This document shows positions 8,821 through 15,871 of a DNA stretch of 64,000 nucleotides, piece by piece (position 1 is the stretch's first letter; each line of letters opens with the position of its first letter). This DNA comes from Nostoc sp. FACHB-280 (GTDB lineage: Bacteria > Cyanobacteriota > Cyanobacteriia > Cyanobacteriales > Nostocaceae), in NCBI RefSeq assembly GCF_014697615.1, contig NZ_JACJSD010000040.1, positions 1 through 64,000 of the forward strand. Reading direction: 5' to 3'. The notes under the pieces are model-generated. The model was not told where the DNA came from. It saw only the letters and a list, made by a program, of their open reading frames with translations, and searched no databases. The position numbers and the translations under genes were made by a program.

Positions 8821-9903
8821 ATGACTTTTCAACAAATATTTCATCAGCCACCTGAAACTCAAGCGAGTGCATCAGGAAGAGTTAATTTACTGGGCGAACA
8901 TACCGACTATAACGATGGTTTTGTCTTACCAACGGCGATTCCCCAACAGACAACGGTACAGTTAGGTTTGAGTGATGATGGACAACACCAGTTTTATTCA
9001 GAAAATCTGCAAGAGCGTGTCAGTATTTTAGATATTCATCATACGCCTTCTGGATTTGCTAGTTATATTTTTGGTTGTATTGAAATCTTAAAACAAGCAG
9101 GATATACCATTCCTTCGCTGAATGTGTATGTGCAATCATCAGTGCCTATGGGTGCTGGTTTATCTAGTAGTGCAGCTTTGGAAGTAGCAACACTCAGAGC
9201 AATTCGCCAGCTATTAGATTTACCAATTGATGATGTCGAAATCGCTCAACTTGCCCAACAAGCAGAAATTCACTATGCAGGCGTACAATGCGGCATCATG
9301 GATCAAATGGCTTCCAGTCTTGCTGATACTGAACATCTTTTGTTTCTAGATACTCGAACGCTAGAACGGCGTATACTAGCTTTTCCCAACGACACAACAA
9401 TTTTAGTTATAGATAGCGGTGTACCACGCACTTTGGCAACTAGTGGTTATAACCAACGTCGTGCTGAGTGTCAGGAAGCAGCGCATTTGTTGGGAGTCAA
9501 GGCACTACGAGATATTACTGAAGTTCAGGTGACAGAAAAATTGCCAGAACCATTAAATCGTCGCGCTCGTCATGTGGTGACAGAAGATAACCGTGTTTTG
9601 GAAGTTTTGCAGGGAGTCACACCTGAGCGTTTTGGTGAGTTGATGAACGCATCTCACGCTAGTTTGCGGGATGATTATGAAGTCTCTGTACCAGCGTTGG
9701 ATACATTGGTAGAAATTTTACAGAAAACCCCAGGCGTATTTGGTGCAAGGCTGACAGGTGCAGGTTTTGGAGGTGCTTGTGTGGCGTTGGTAGCTTTAGG
9801 TGAAGAACAAATCATTGCGCCTCAAGTCCTCCAGCAATACAACAACGCAGGTTATACAGGACAAATTTTAGTTCCTAACTTCGAGGTGCATAATGCAGCC
9901 TAA
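8821..9903 (+). CDS. galK: Galactokinase
   Basis: GHMP-family kinase phosphorylating galactose at C1 with ATP, the first step of the Leloir pathway. The galactokinase signature GRVNLLGEHTDYNDGFVLP is near residue 20, the ATP-binding PMGAGLSSSAALE loop near residue 105, and the C-terminal GARLTGAGFGGACVAL motif is intact. The 360-residue length is normal. It starts 21 bases after the M24-like gene with no obvious ribosome-binding site, and its 3' end overlaps the cupin gene by 11 bases. Together with galT and the GH2 gene it supports galactose use; the matching galE nearby is a pseudogene. Confidence 0.93.
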   Translation: MTFQQIFHQPPETQASASGRVNLLGEHTDYNDGFVLPTAIPQQTTVQLGLSDDGQHQFYSENLQERVSILDIHHTPSGFASYIFGCIEILKQAGYTIPSLNVYVQSSVPMGAGLSSSAALEVATLRAIRQLLDLPIDDVEIAQLAQQAEIHYAGVQCGIMDQMASSLADTEHLLFLDTRTLERRILAFPNDTTILVIDSGVPRTLATSGYNQRRAECQEAAHLLGVKALRDITEVQVTEKLPEPLNRRARHVVTEDNRVLEVLQGVTPERFGELMNASHASLRDDYEVSVPALDTLVEILQKTPGVFGARLTGAGFGGACVALVALGEEQIIAPQVLQQYNNAGYTGQILVPNFEVHNAA

Positions 9904-10261
9904 CGTTATTTTTGGCAATGCTGTCAGTGAAGGTACAAATCGTTGGGGTTGGTTTATGGGACACTTCATCACTCCAGATTATGATCCACGTTCAACTACA
10001 GCACTAGAAATTAAATGGGGTGTGCATCAAGCAGGAGAAAGTAGAACTGAGTGGGCAGTAAATAATCAAGCTGCTACACTTTCTATCTTGATTAATGGTC
10101 AATTTTGTCTGCAATTTGAGGACAGAGAGATTAATTTATCTCGTGAAGGTGATTATGTGTTGTGGTATGCAGGTGTGGCGCATTGTTGGACTGCTCAGTC
10201 TGACTGTACTATTCTGACTGTGAGATGGCCTTCTGTACCTAATGATAGTGTAGGAATATGA
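9893..10261 (+). CDS. Small cupin-fold protein
   Basis: 122-residue single-domain cupin by its pattern of short beta-strands (LEIKWGVHQAG, TLSILINGQFCLQF, LSREGDYVLWYAGVAHCW). The signal-like His in motif 2 (GVAHCWTAQSDC) is present, but motif 1 has only one His (VHQAG), so metal binding is uncertain. It overlaps the end of galK by 11 bases, so it should be expressed with it. It may be a sugar-binding, isomerase or signal-sensing accessory to galactose metabolism; the sequence does not decide between them. Confidence 0.7.
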   Translation: MQPNVIFGNAVSEGTNRWGWFMGHFITPDYDPRSTTALEIKWGVHQAGESRTEWAVNNQAATLSILINGQFCLQFEDREINLSREGDYVLWYAGVAHCWTAQSDCTILTVRWPSVPNDSVGI

Positions 10262-10654
10262 TTGAAGTAAAGTAGATAGAAACAAAATTAAATTATATTT
10301 TCTCATCTTTATTTCACAGCATGATAGCTATTTTTAGCTATTTATCTACTTATTTTTCAGTATCATTATAGTTGAACTTGCTAATACATAAGTTCGCTTA
10401 TTTTTTTATATTCATAACAGTATTTCTTATAAAAATTAATAAAACAAATATCAAGATAATACGCTATTATCGACTAGCAATTATAAAAAACTGTCTTCAG
10501 AGTCTAATTTATAGCAGTAGCCAAGTTGCTTAGGACATGGATAAATAGTAAAACTGAGACAGCACAAAGCTTTTAACCCTGTCACCTGTCACCTATCACC
10601 TGTCCCCTGCTATACATTTGGCTCTCAATTTGTTAATGCAAGAGGTTAAGAGAA
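10262..10654. other. Gene-free interval with a short heptamer repeat
   Basis: About 390 bases of AT-rich DNA between the galK-cupin unit and the PhyH-like gene. No reading frame stands out. Near its end (10577-10610) lies a run of 7 bp CCTGTCA-type units with small variations, the tandem heptamer type common between cyanobacterial genes. An AGAGG ribosome-binding site precedes the ATG at 10655. Confidence 0.6.
10577..10610. repeat. Short tandem heptamer repeat (CCTGTCA type)
   Basis: Between four and five imperfect 7 bp units, alternating CCTGTCA and CCTATCA, ending in CCTGTCCCC. No coding capacity; resembles the short tandemly repeated repetitive (STRR) sequences of filamentous cyanobacteria. 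Confidence 0.6.
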
Positions 10655-11464
10655 ATGGTTCAAAGTATAGGCGGTATAGCTAAATATTCAGCTACCGACC
10701 TAAATACATTTGCTCAGGAATTGAATCAAGACGGAATTTGTGTAATTCGTAATCTTTTTGAGCAAAAATTGATTAATGAGTGGTTAGAAGCGTTTGAAAA
10801 GTTATTTCACGATCGCCAAAATCAACCAGGTGGTTTAGCTCCTCGTGAAACCTCACGCTATTACCTAACTTTGCCTTGGGTTTATCCGTTTGCTAATGAG
10901 TCGGTTTTCGCTAACCCAGTAATTATGGGTATTCTAAAGCGCGTTTTTTATCAAGAATATGTAATGGTGCAGTTGGGGGTTGACGTTCCATTCCAGGGTT
11001 CAGATTATCAGGAAACTCATCGGGACTTTCGCCCATTATTTAGCGATCGCATCGTTACGCCACTTTACGCCTTAGCAGTTAACTTTCCCTTGGTAGAAGT
11101 AACCCCAGACAACGGCCCGTTTCAAATGGCGAGGGGAACTCATCTTTTACCACGGGAAGAAGGATTACAAAAGATTGCTACTGGTGAGATTCCAATGGAA
11201 TCATTTTATATGCAGCCTGGAGATGTAATGGTGCGATCGCCTTTAGCACTGCACCGAGGTTCACCAAATCGCACAAACCAGCCCAGACCTATGGTAGTCA
11301 TGGGTTATGCTATGCACTGGTTACAAACACCAAAGGTAGATTTAACTCTGCCACGGGACTATTATGATCATCTCCCAGCAGAACTGAGGCAGATGCTACG
11401 GTGCAAAGTTGTAGAGGAATTGTCTCAGCAAAAAGTCGAAACTTATATCAATTTCAAGTATTAG
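10655..11464 (+). CDS. Phytanoyl-CoA dioxygenase (PhyH) family, Fe(II)/2-oxoglutarate oxygenase
   Basis: 269-residue double-stranded beta-helix oxygenase. The iron-binding triad is visible as His122-x-Asp124 (ETHRDF) and a distal His200 (LALHRGSPNRT), with Arg206 or Arg211 as candidate 2-oxoglutarate ligand. The family hydroxylates unactivated carbons in lipids, secondary metabolites and sugars-linked compounds. Its start has AGAGG about ten bases upstream. It lies between galK-cupin and a GH43 gene on the same strand, so a role in processing a glycoside aglycone or a sugar is possible but is inference; the substrate is unknown. Confidence 0.85.
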   Translation: MVQSIGGIAKYSATDLNTFAQELNQDGICVIRNLFEQKLINEWLEAFEKLFHDRQNQPGGLAPRETSRYYLTLPWVYPFANESVFANPVIMGILKRVFYQEYVMVQLGVDVPFQGSDYQETHRDFRPLFSDRIVTPLYALAVNFPLVEVTPDNGPFQMARGTHLLPREEGLQKIATGEIPMESFYMQPGDVMVRSPLALHRGSPNRTNQPRPMVVMGYAMHWLQTPKVDLTLPRDYYDHLPAELRQMLRCKVVEELSQQKVETYINFKY

Positions 11465-11640
11465 TCATTGGTCATTGGTTAACGCGATTTTTTCAACCCC
11501 TCTCCATAGAGCGAAGCTCTTCTCGTAGAGTACCTCTCCCCGAAACGGAAAGAGGCTTTGAATCTTACTCCCCTTCCCTGCGAGGGAAGGGGTTGGGGGT
11601 TAGGTTTGAGATAAAGTTGTACACGGCATTAGTTATTCAT
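11465..11640. repeat. Composite intergenic repeat with strong hairpin
   Basis: The stretch after the PhyH-like gene is built of repeats typical of cyanobacterial spacers. It contains a perfect 10 bp inverted repeat CCCCTTCCCT (11570-11579) / AGGGAAGGGG (11583-11592) with a three-base GCG loop, followed by TTGGGGGTTAGG, and upstream a smaller hairpin AGAGCGAAGCTCT. An apparent reading frame across it is composed of this repeat and is not a gene. Confidence 0.65.
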
Positions 11641-11665
11641 AGCTAATGACCATGAAATATTAACT

Positions 11666-12640
11666 ATGGAATACACTAATCCGGTTTATCAAGGTTATTT
11701 TGCTGATCCCTTTGTTTGGCAACACGAAGGGGTATATTATGCGATCGCTACTGGTGCAGCAGAAGCAGAAGGAACAAAACAATCCCGTGTATTTCCTCTG
11801 TTACGTTCCTTTGATTTTGTCAATTGGCATTTTGTTGATCACGCACTGTTGCGGCCAGACCCAGCCCTTGGCAATAATTATTGGACTCCCGAAGTTGCTT
11901 ACAATGATGGACTTTTTTATCTCTACTACTCTGTCGGACATGAAGATAAAAACCATCAGTTGCGAGTAGCTACAAGTGATACTCCTTTGGGGCCTTATCA
12001 AGATATTGGCGAAGCACTTACAGATTTAAATACTTGTCCCTTTGCTATTGATCCGCATCCATTCTGTGATGATGATGGACAATGGTATCTATTTTACGCC
12101 CGTGACTTTTTGGATACAGAAGGTGGTGTGCGTGTTGGTACAGCTTTGTTTGTAGACCGACTCCAAACAATGACTAAGTTGGCTGATGAGGGAAAGGTGG
12201 TTTTACGGGCGCGTTCCGATTGGCAAAGATTTTTAGCTAACCGTTTAATGTATGGTGAAATCTATGATTGGCATACTTTAGAAGGCCCTTGTGTGCGTAA
12301 ACATGAAGGTAAATACTATTGCTTTTATAGTGGCGGACGCTGGGAAACTGAAGACTATGGTGTCGATTATGGTGTTGCTGACAATGTGATGGGGTCTTAC
12401 TCTGATGCTGGTAACGAAACCGGGCCACGAGTGCTAAAGTCTGTGCCTAATTTTGTCAGAGGGCCGGGACATAATTCTATTGTGCTTGGGCCAGATGGTC
12501 AAACTGAGTATGTTGTTTACCATGCGTGGACACAAAACATGGATAAACGGCAAATTTGTTTAGATAAACTCATTTGGACACCAGAGGGGCCACGTTGCCA
12601 AGGCCCTACTTGGACACCACAGACTATTAGTGACTCTTGA
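11666..12640 (+). CDS. Glycoside hydrolase family 43 protein
   Basis: Five-bladed beta-propeller glycosidase of 324 residues, covering a single GH43 catalytic domain with no signal peptide. The three catalytic acids are in place: general base Asp14 (FADPFV), pKa modulator Asp129 (AIDPHPF) and general acid Glu206 (TLEGPC). GH43 enzymes are inverting arabinosidases, xylosidases or exo-galactanases. Given the galactose genes around it, an arabinofuranosidase or exo-beta-1,3-galactanase acting on arabinogalactan-like material is an attractive guess, but the sequence does not prove it. The cytoplasmic location suggests action on imported oligosaccharides. Confidence 0.85.
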   Translation: MEYTNPVYQGYFADPFVWQHEGVYYAIATGAAEAEGTKQSRVFPLLRSFDFVNWHFVDHALLRPDPALGNNYWTPEVAYNDGLFYLYYSVGHEDKNHQLRVATSDTPLGPYQDIGEALTDLNTCPFAIDPHPFCDDDGQWYLFYARDFLDTEGGVRVGTALFVDRLQTMTKLADEGKVVLRARSDWQRFLANRLMYGEIYDWHTLEGPCVRKHEGKYYCFYSGGRWETEDYGVDYGVADNVMGSYSDAGNETGPRVLKSVPNFVRGPGHNSIVLGPDGQTEYVVYHAWTQNMDKRQICLDKLIWTPEGPRCQGPTWTPQTISDS

Positions 12641-12822
12641 AGTTACTTAAGAAAAAGTTTGATTTTATTTTTGGTAGTTGCAAAAAATTAATTACTCAAT
12701 TTATGTCATACACAGCGTATTTTTCCTGAATTAGTTATAGGAATAGTTCTATCTGTGGATAGTAAAGTTAGTAGAAAATCAACACTAACATTAGAGAATA
12801 ACTGATTACAAGGTGCAAATAT

Positions 12823-13062
12823 ATGACATCAAAAACTCCTCCCGATAATCGCCAAGATGAAAATAAATATGACCCAGAAGATAATCCTGGGACTCAAACA
12901 ACTGTTCCTACTACAGAAGAAGGGGATACTCCTCTTGATGAAAGATATCGGATGACTGGTCAAGAATCAGGTACAGAAACTCGTCAGGGTGCTGAACCGG
13001 AAGCCCCTGGAGGTAATGTTACAGTTCCTGGTCTTCCCAATCAAGGGACAGAATCTCGTTAA
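12823..13062 (+). CDS. Small, hydrophilic, probably disordered protein
   Basis: 79 residues rich in Pro, Glu, Asp, Thr, Gly and Gln, with almost no hydrophobic core, so it is likely intrinsically disordered. It starts at an ATG preceded by AAGGTG at ten bases. I do not recognise a family. Repeated-looking TVPTTEEGDTPLDE and TVPGLPNQGTES segments may be linear motifs. It lies alone between the GH43 gene and the galE remnant. It could be a stress-related soluble peptide; being short and of biased composition, it could also be a chance frame, but the ribosome-binding site argues for a gene. Confidence 0.55.
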   Translation: MTSKTPPDNRQDENKYDPEDNPGTQTTVPTTEEGDTPLDERYRMTGQESGTETRQGAEPEAPGGNVTVPGLPNQGTESR

Positions 13063-13126
13063 GATAATTATTGAATTTTTGATAATCCCCAAAATGAACG
13101 CTTTGGGGATTTGTATTTTACTTACT

Positions 13127-13339
13127 TCAAAAATGCTGTAGTAATTGATGTCGCTTTTGATGCCATCGCCAAGTATGAGTGATAATTTCTTGCAAACTTG
13201 GGTATTGAAGATTCCAACCTAATTTTGTACGTGCTTTATCAATACTGCCGACTAAAATTGGTGTGTCTCCTAATCAGCGATCGCGCTCTACAGAGAGCCA
13301 ATATATCTGGCTCCGCCTGTAACTAAAAATTGTTGACAT
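13127..13339 (-). pseudogene. galE: UDP-glucose 4-epimerase (galE) remnant, internally deleted
   Basis: Read on the minus strand, 13339-13300 encodes a GalE start: ATG TCA ACA ATT, then, after a one-base shift caused by an extra T, LVTGGARYIGSL, the NAD-binding Rossmann loop. Downstream, 13270-13127 encodes GDTPILVG, SIDKARTKLGWN, LQYPSLQEIITHTW and RWHQKR followed by a stop: the standard C-terminus of bacterial GalE. About 270 central residues are missing, and stop codons interrupt the join (TAG after GSL; TGA at 13276-13274 before the GDT segment). So this is a galE gene that has lost its centre and cannot be functional. It sits next to the GH1-RfbD gene and downstream of galT and galK, as expected for a former galactose locus member. 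Confidence 0.85.
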
Positions 13340-13401
13340 AATTAGACACTGGAAATTAAAAATAAAGAATGTAGAACGTTAAATTGTTAATCTATACTGA
13401 G

Positions 13402-13527
13402 ACATTGTTAATGCAGAAGGATACATTGCTAATGTAGGTTGAGACATTGCTAATTTAAGGCTTGACATTGTTAATGCAGGGAGACACATTGCTAATGTAA
13501 GGCTTGACATTGTGAATGCAGGTTAGT
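13402..13527. repeat. Six tandem 21 bp repeats
   Basis: Six contiguous, imperfect units of exactly 21 bp, at 13402, 13423, 13444, 13465, 13486 and 13507. Each starts ACATTG, continues with (C/T/G)TAAT or GAAT and ends in a purine-rich tail such as GCAGGGAGAC or GTAAGGCTTG. Most units contain the inverted half-sites CATT and AATG three bases apart. Both strands contain stops in the repeat, so it is not coding. The array ends 15 bases before the GH1-RfbD stop codon. Confidence 0.85.
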
Positions 13528-13541
13528 GAATAACGAATGGG

Positions 13542-15797
13542 TTAGCCTCTATCATCAAAGTAGCGAGACATAGCACTATCAAGACAAGGCATTAATTGAC
13601 CGCGATCGCTACCAAGTACACTATAAGTAGGGCGTTTTGCAGGTAAATTAATTTCTTGCATAGGCAAAGCAATCAAATTCTTGGTACTCACACCAGCTTG
13701 TTTTGCTACTAATCGCGCCAAGTCAGCCCAAGCGATCGCAGTTTTGTTAGCCAAATGCCACAAGCCGCTTTCACCATCAATTAATAAATCAAGACTTGTA
13801 TGAACTAAATCCGGTATATATGTAGGTGAAACAACCGCATCTTCAGCCGCCACAAAAGTATGACCAGCATTTAGTTCACGTAAAGCAATAGTTACAAAGT
13901 TATATTCATCCCAAGGGCCAAAAAATGCACTAGTGCGAATTACCAGTGATGCAGGATAAGCCTGTAATACTAATTTTTCAGCTAAAACTTTACTACAACC
14001 ATATACATTCAGAGGTGCAGCGTCATCACTTTCTACATAAGGTTTAGTTACAGCACCATTAAAAACTAAATCAGACGAAAAAGTTAACAGTACGGCATGA
14101 TGTTGAGCGCAAGCAGTAGCTAAGATAGCTGCACCTTCGGTATTAATTTTCAGGCAAATATGAGGTTCACGTTCTGCATCATCTACGCGCACATATCCAG
14201 CCGCGTTTACCACTGCCCAAGGTTTTAACTTTTTTAACACTGCATTTACAGAGTCAGGATTAGTAATATCCATTTCTTGACGTGTGAGTAAGCGATATGT
14301 AATACCTCGCATCTCACACAACCGAGCAAAAGCTTGTCCTAATGTACCTTTTGCGCCGACTATGACTAGAGGGGGAGTGCTGAGTTTTGAGTGCTGAGTG
14401 CTGTTAGCGGTAGCGCGGCGTTTAGCCGGTGCTGAGTTTTGAGTATTGAATGTTGAGTTGGTAAATTTATTGTTATCACTCCCTTCATTGAGACAGTGAA
14501 TAGCTGGGTATAATAAACGCTGTGGTCGATGCCACCATCCTGGTGTGTTAAGTAAAGGGTGATGGGGTTGATTACCAGTCGCCAAATCACGGACTAATTT
14601 AGCGATCGCAGTTGGTCTAGGATGTGGAGAGCGTAAATCAAATACGCCTGATTCGTAATAGCTAACTGAGCGTGTAACTAAACTATTCCAATCGTAGCTG
14701 CCAAGAAGTGACCAAGCTGTAACAGCACGAATATCTACACCTTCATTTTGTAATTTCTGAGCATCATTCCACGCCTCATAAAACCAGCGCAATTGCTCCT
14801 CACGAGTGCAACTCAGGTGAACTTCAGTGACAGCCAAGGGTAGTTTATAACGTTCCCATGCTTCTTGGAGTAAAGTATACACACCTGCCACATTTTCAGC
14901 ACAAACTCTTACCGCCTCAACATCTGCATATTGATCACGGCCATTACCACCATGTGTCCGGGCGGGGTAGTTTTCTAATTGTTCATCTAAAAAGCGATCG
15001 CTTGTGAGGTAATGGTTAATGCCAATAATATCTGGTGGACAATAAGAATTTTCGCAAGCTGCTTCCAGTTCCGCTTCACTAATGCCACAGTTACACAAGT
15101 AACCCCACATCGGATGAGTTGAGGTAATGTCACCACACAATAAATCAAAGCTCAACCAACGGCGTTCGTTTTCAAATTCTGCTTGATACACCAACTTGGT
15201 TGTACTGTAAGTTTTGCCCAAATCTTCAGTTTGTACAAGTTGAGCATTGGGGTTAACTTCTCGAATTGCTTGCATAGAAAATGCGATCGCTTGGCATTCC
15301 CCTAACAAAGCACGGGCAAAAGTTAAATTGTCTCTACCGTGTGGATACCAGTGACCATACATCCCACTAAATCGTGCCGTTGTTAATGGTTCATTGATTG
15401 GCGTGTAATATGTTACCCAAGGATAGCGTTCAGCCACCGCACGAGCAAACTCGGCTAATTTCTGCGGAAATGCGGGATCTATCAAACTAGTATCACGGGG
15501 GCCGCTACCATGATGCACCAACCCCACAATTGGAGTAATACCAAGTTCCTTTAACTTTCCTAACCGCACATCTACCCAAGACCAGTCAGCATTTTCTAAG
15601 CCATCGGGCGCAACTCTTTCCCAAAGAACCGGGTAACGCATTTTCTTGATACCCAATTCGGCAAACAACTCTAAGTCATCCAAACGCTTTGCATGACCAT
15701 TAGATTCCAACTGATCAAAATACTCCTCACCCACGCGATTAACAGTACACTCTACTCCAGCCCAAATTTCCACCGGATATCTCGCATCACAGACCAT
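13542..15797 (-). CDS. Fusion: GH1 glycosidase domain plus RfbD-like NDP-sugar reductase
   Basis: 751 residues. Residues 1 to about 435 are a family 1 glycoside hydrolase with acid/base Glu136 (TPINEP) and probable nucleophile Glu325 (AVTEVHL). Residues about 477-745 are a short-chain reductase of the dTDP-4-dehydrorhamnose reductase type, with a GAKGTLG nucleotide loop, the catalytic YGCSK (YxxxK) motif, the RTSAFFGP stretch and a C-terminal RPTYSVL segment. The linker (about 437-476) is Asn/Ser/Thr-rich and is encoded by heptamer repeat DNA (see findings). The reductase would act on a dTDP- or UDP-4-keto-6-deoxysugar. The glycosidase half is divergent and its substrate unknown. It lies 74 bases downstream of the glycosyltransferase-mutase gene on the same strand, probably in one operon for an extracellular glycan. 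Confidence 0.85.
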   Translation of the reverse strand: MVCDARYPVEIWAGVECTVNRVGEEYFDQLESNGHAKRLDDLELFAELGIKKMRYPVLWERVAPDGLENADWSWVDVRLGKLKELGITPIVGLVHHGSGPRDTSLIDPAFPQKLAEFARAVAERYPWVTYYTPINEPLTTARFSGMYGHWYPHGRDNLTFARALLGECQAIAFSMQAIREVNPNAQLVQTEDLGKTYSTTKLVYQAEFENERRWLSFDLLCGDITSTHPMWGYLCNCGISEAELEAACENSYCPPDIIGINHYLTSDRFLDEQLENYPARTHGGNGRDQYADVEAVRVCAENVAGVYTLLQEAWERYKLPLAVTEVHLSCTREEQLRWFYEAWNDAQKLQNEGVDIRAVTAWSLLGSYDWNSLVTRSVSYYESGVFDLRSPHPRPTAIAKLVRDLATGNQPHHPLLNTPGWWHRPQRLLYPAIHCLNEGSDNNKFTNSTFNTQNSAPAKRRATANSTQHSKLSTPPLVIVGAKGTLGQAFARLCEMRGITYRLLTRQEMDITNPDSVNAVLKKLKPWAVVNAAGYVRVDDAEREPHICLKINTEGAAILATACAQHHAVLLTFSSDLVFNGAVTKPYVESDDAAPLNVYGCSKVLAEKLVLQAYPASLVIRTSAFFGPWDEYNFVTIALRELNAGHTFVAAEDAVVSPTYIPDLVHTSLDLLIDGESGLWHLANKTAIAWADLARLVAKQAGVSTKNLIALPMQEINLPAKRPTYSVLGSDRGQLMPCLDSAMSRYFDDRG

Positions 15798-15871
15798 AAC
15801 TCATACCCACTCCTAATATTCTCCGCGCCTCTGCGTCTCTGCGTGAGAGAAAAATCATTCCACTTCCAAAC

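Noticed and set aside
11401-11646. 81-codon frame after the PhyH-like gene
   Set aside because: It starts inside the PhyH-like gene and is composed of the GGGAAGGGG hairpin repeat.
13402-13527. CRISPR array at the 21 bp repeats
   Set aside because: The repeats are directly contiguous with no spacers, are variable between units, and no cas genes are near.
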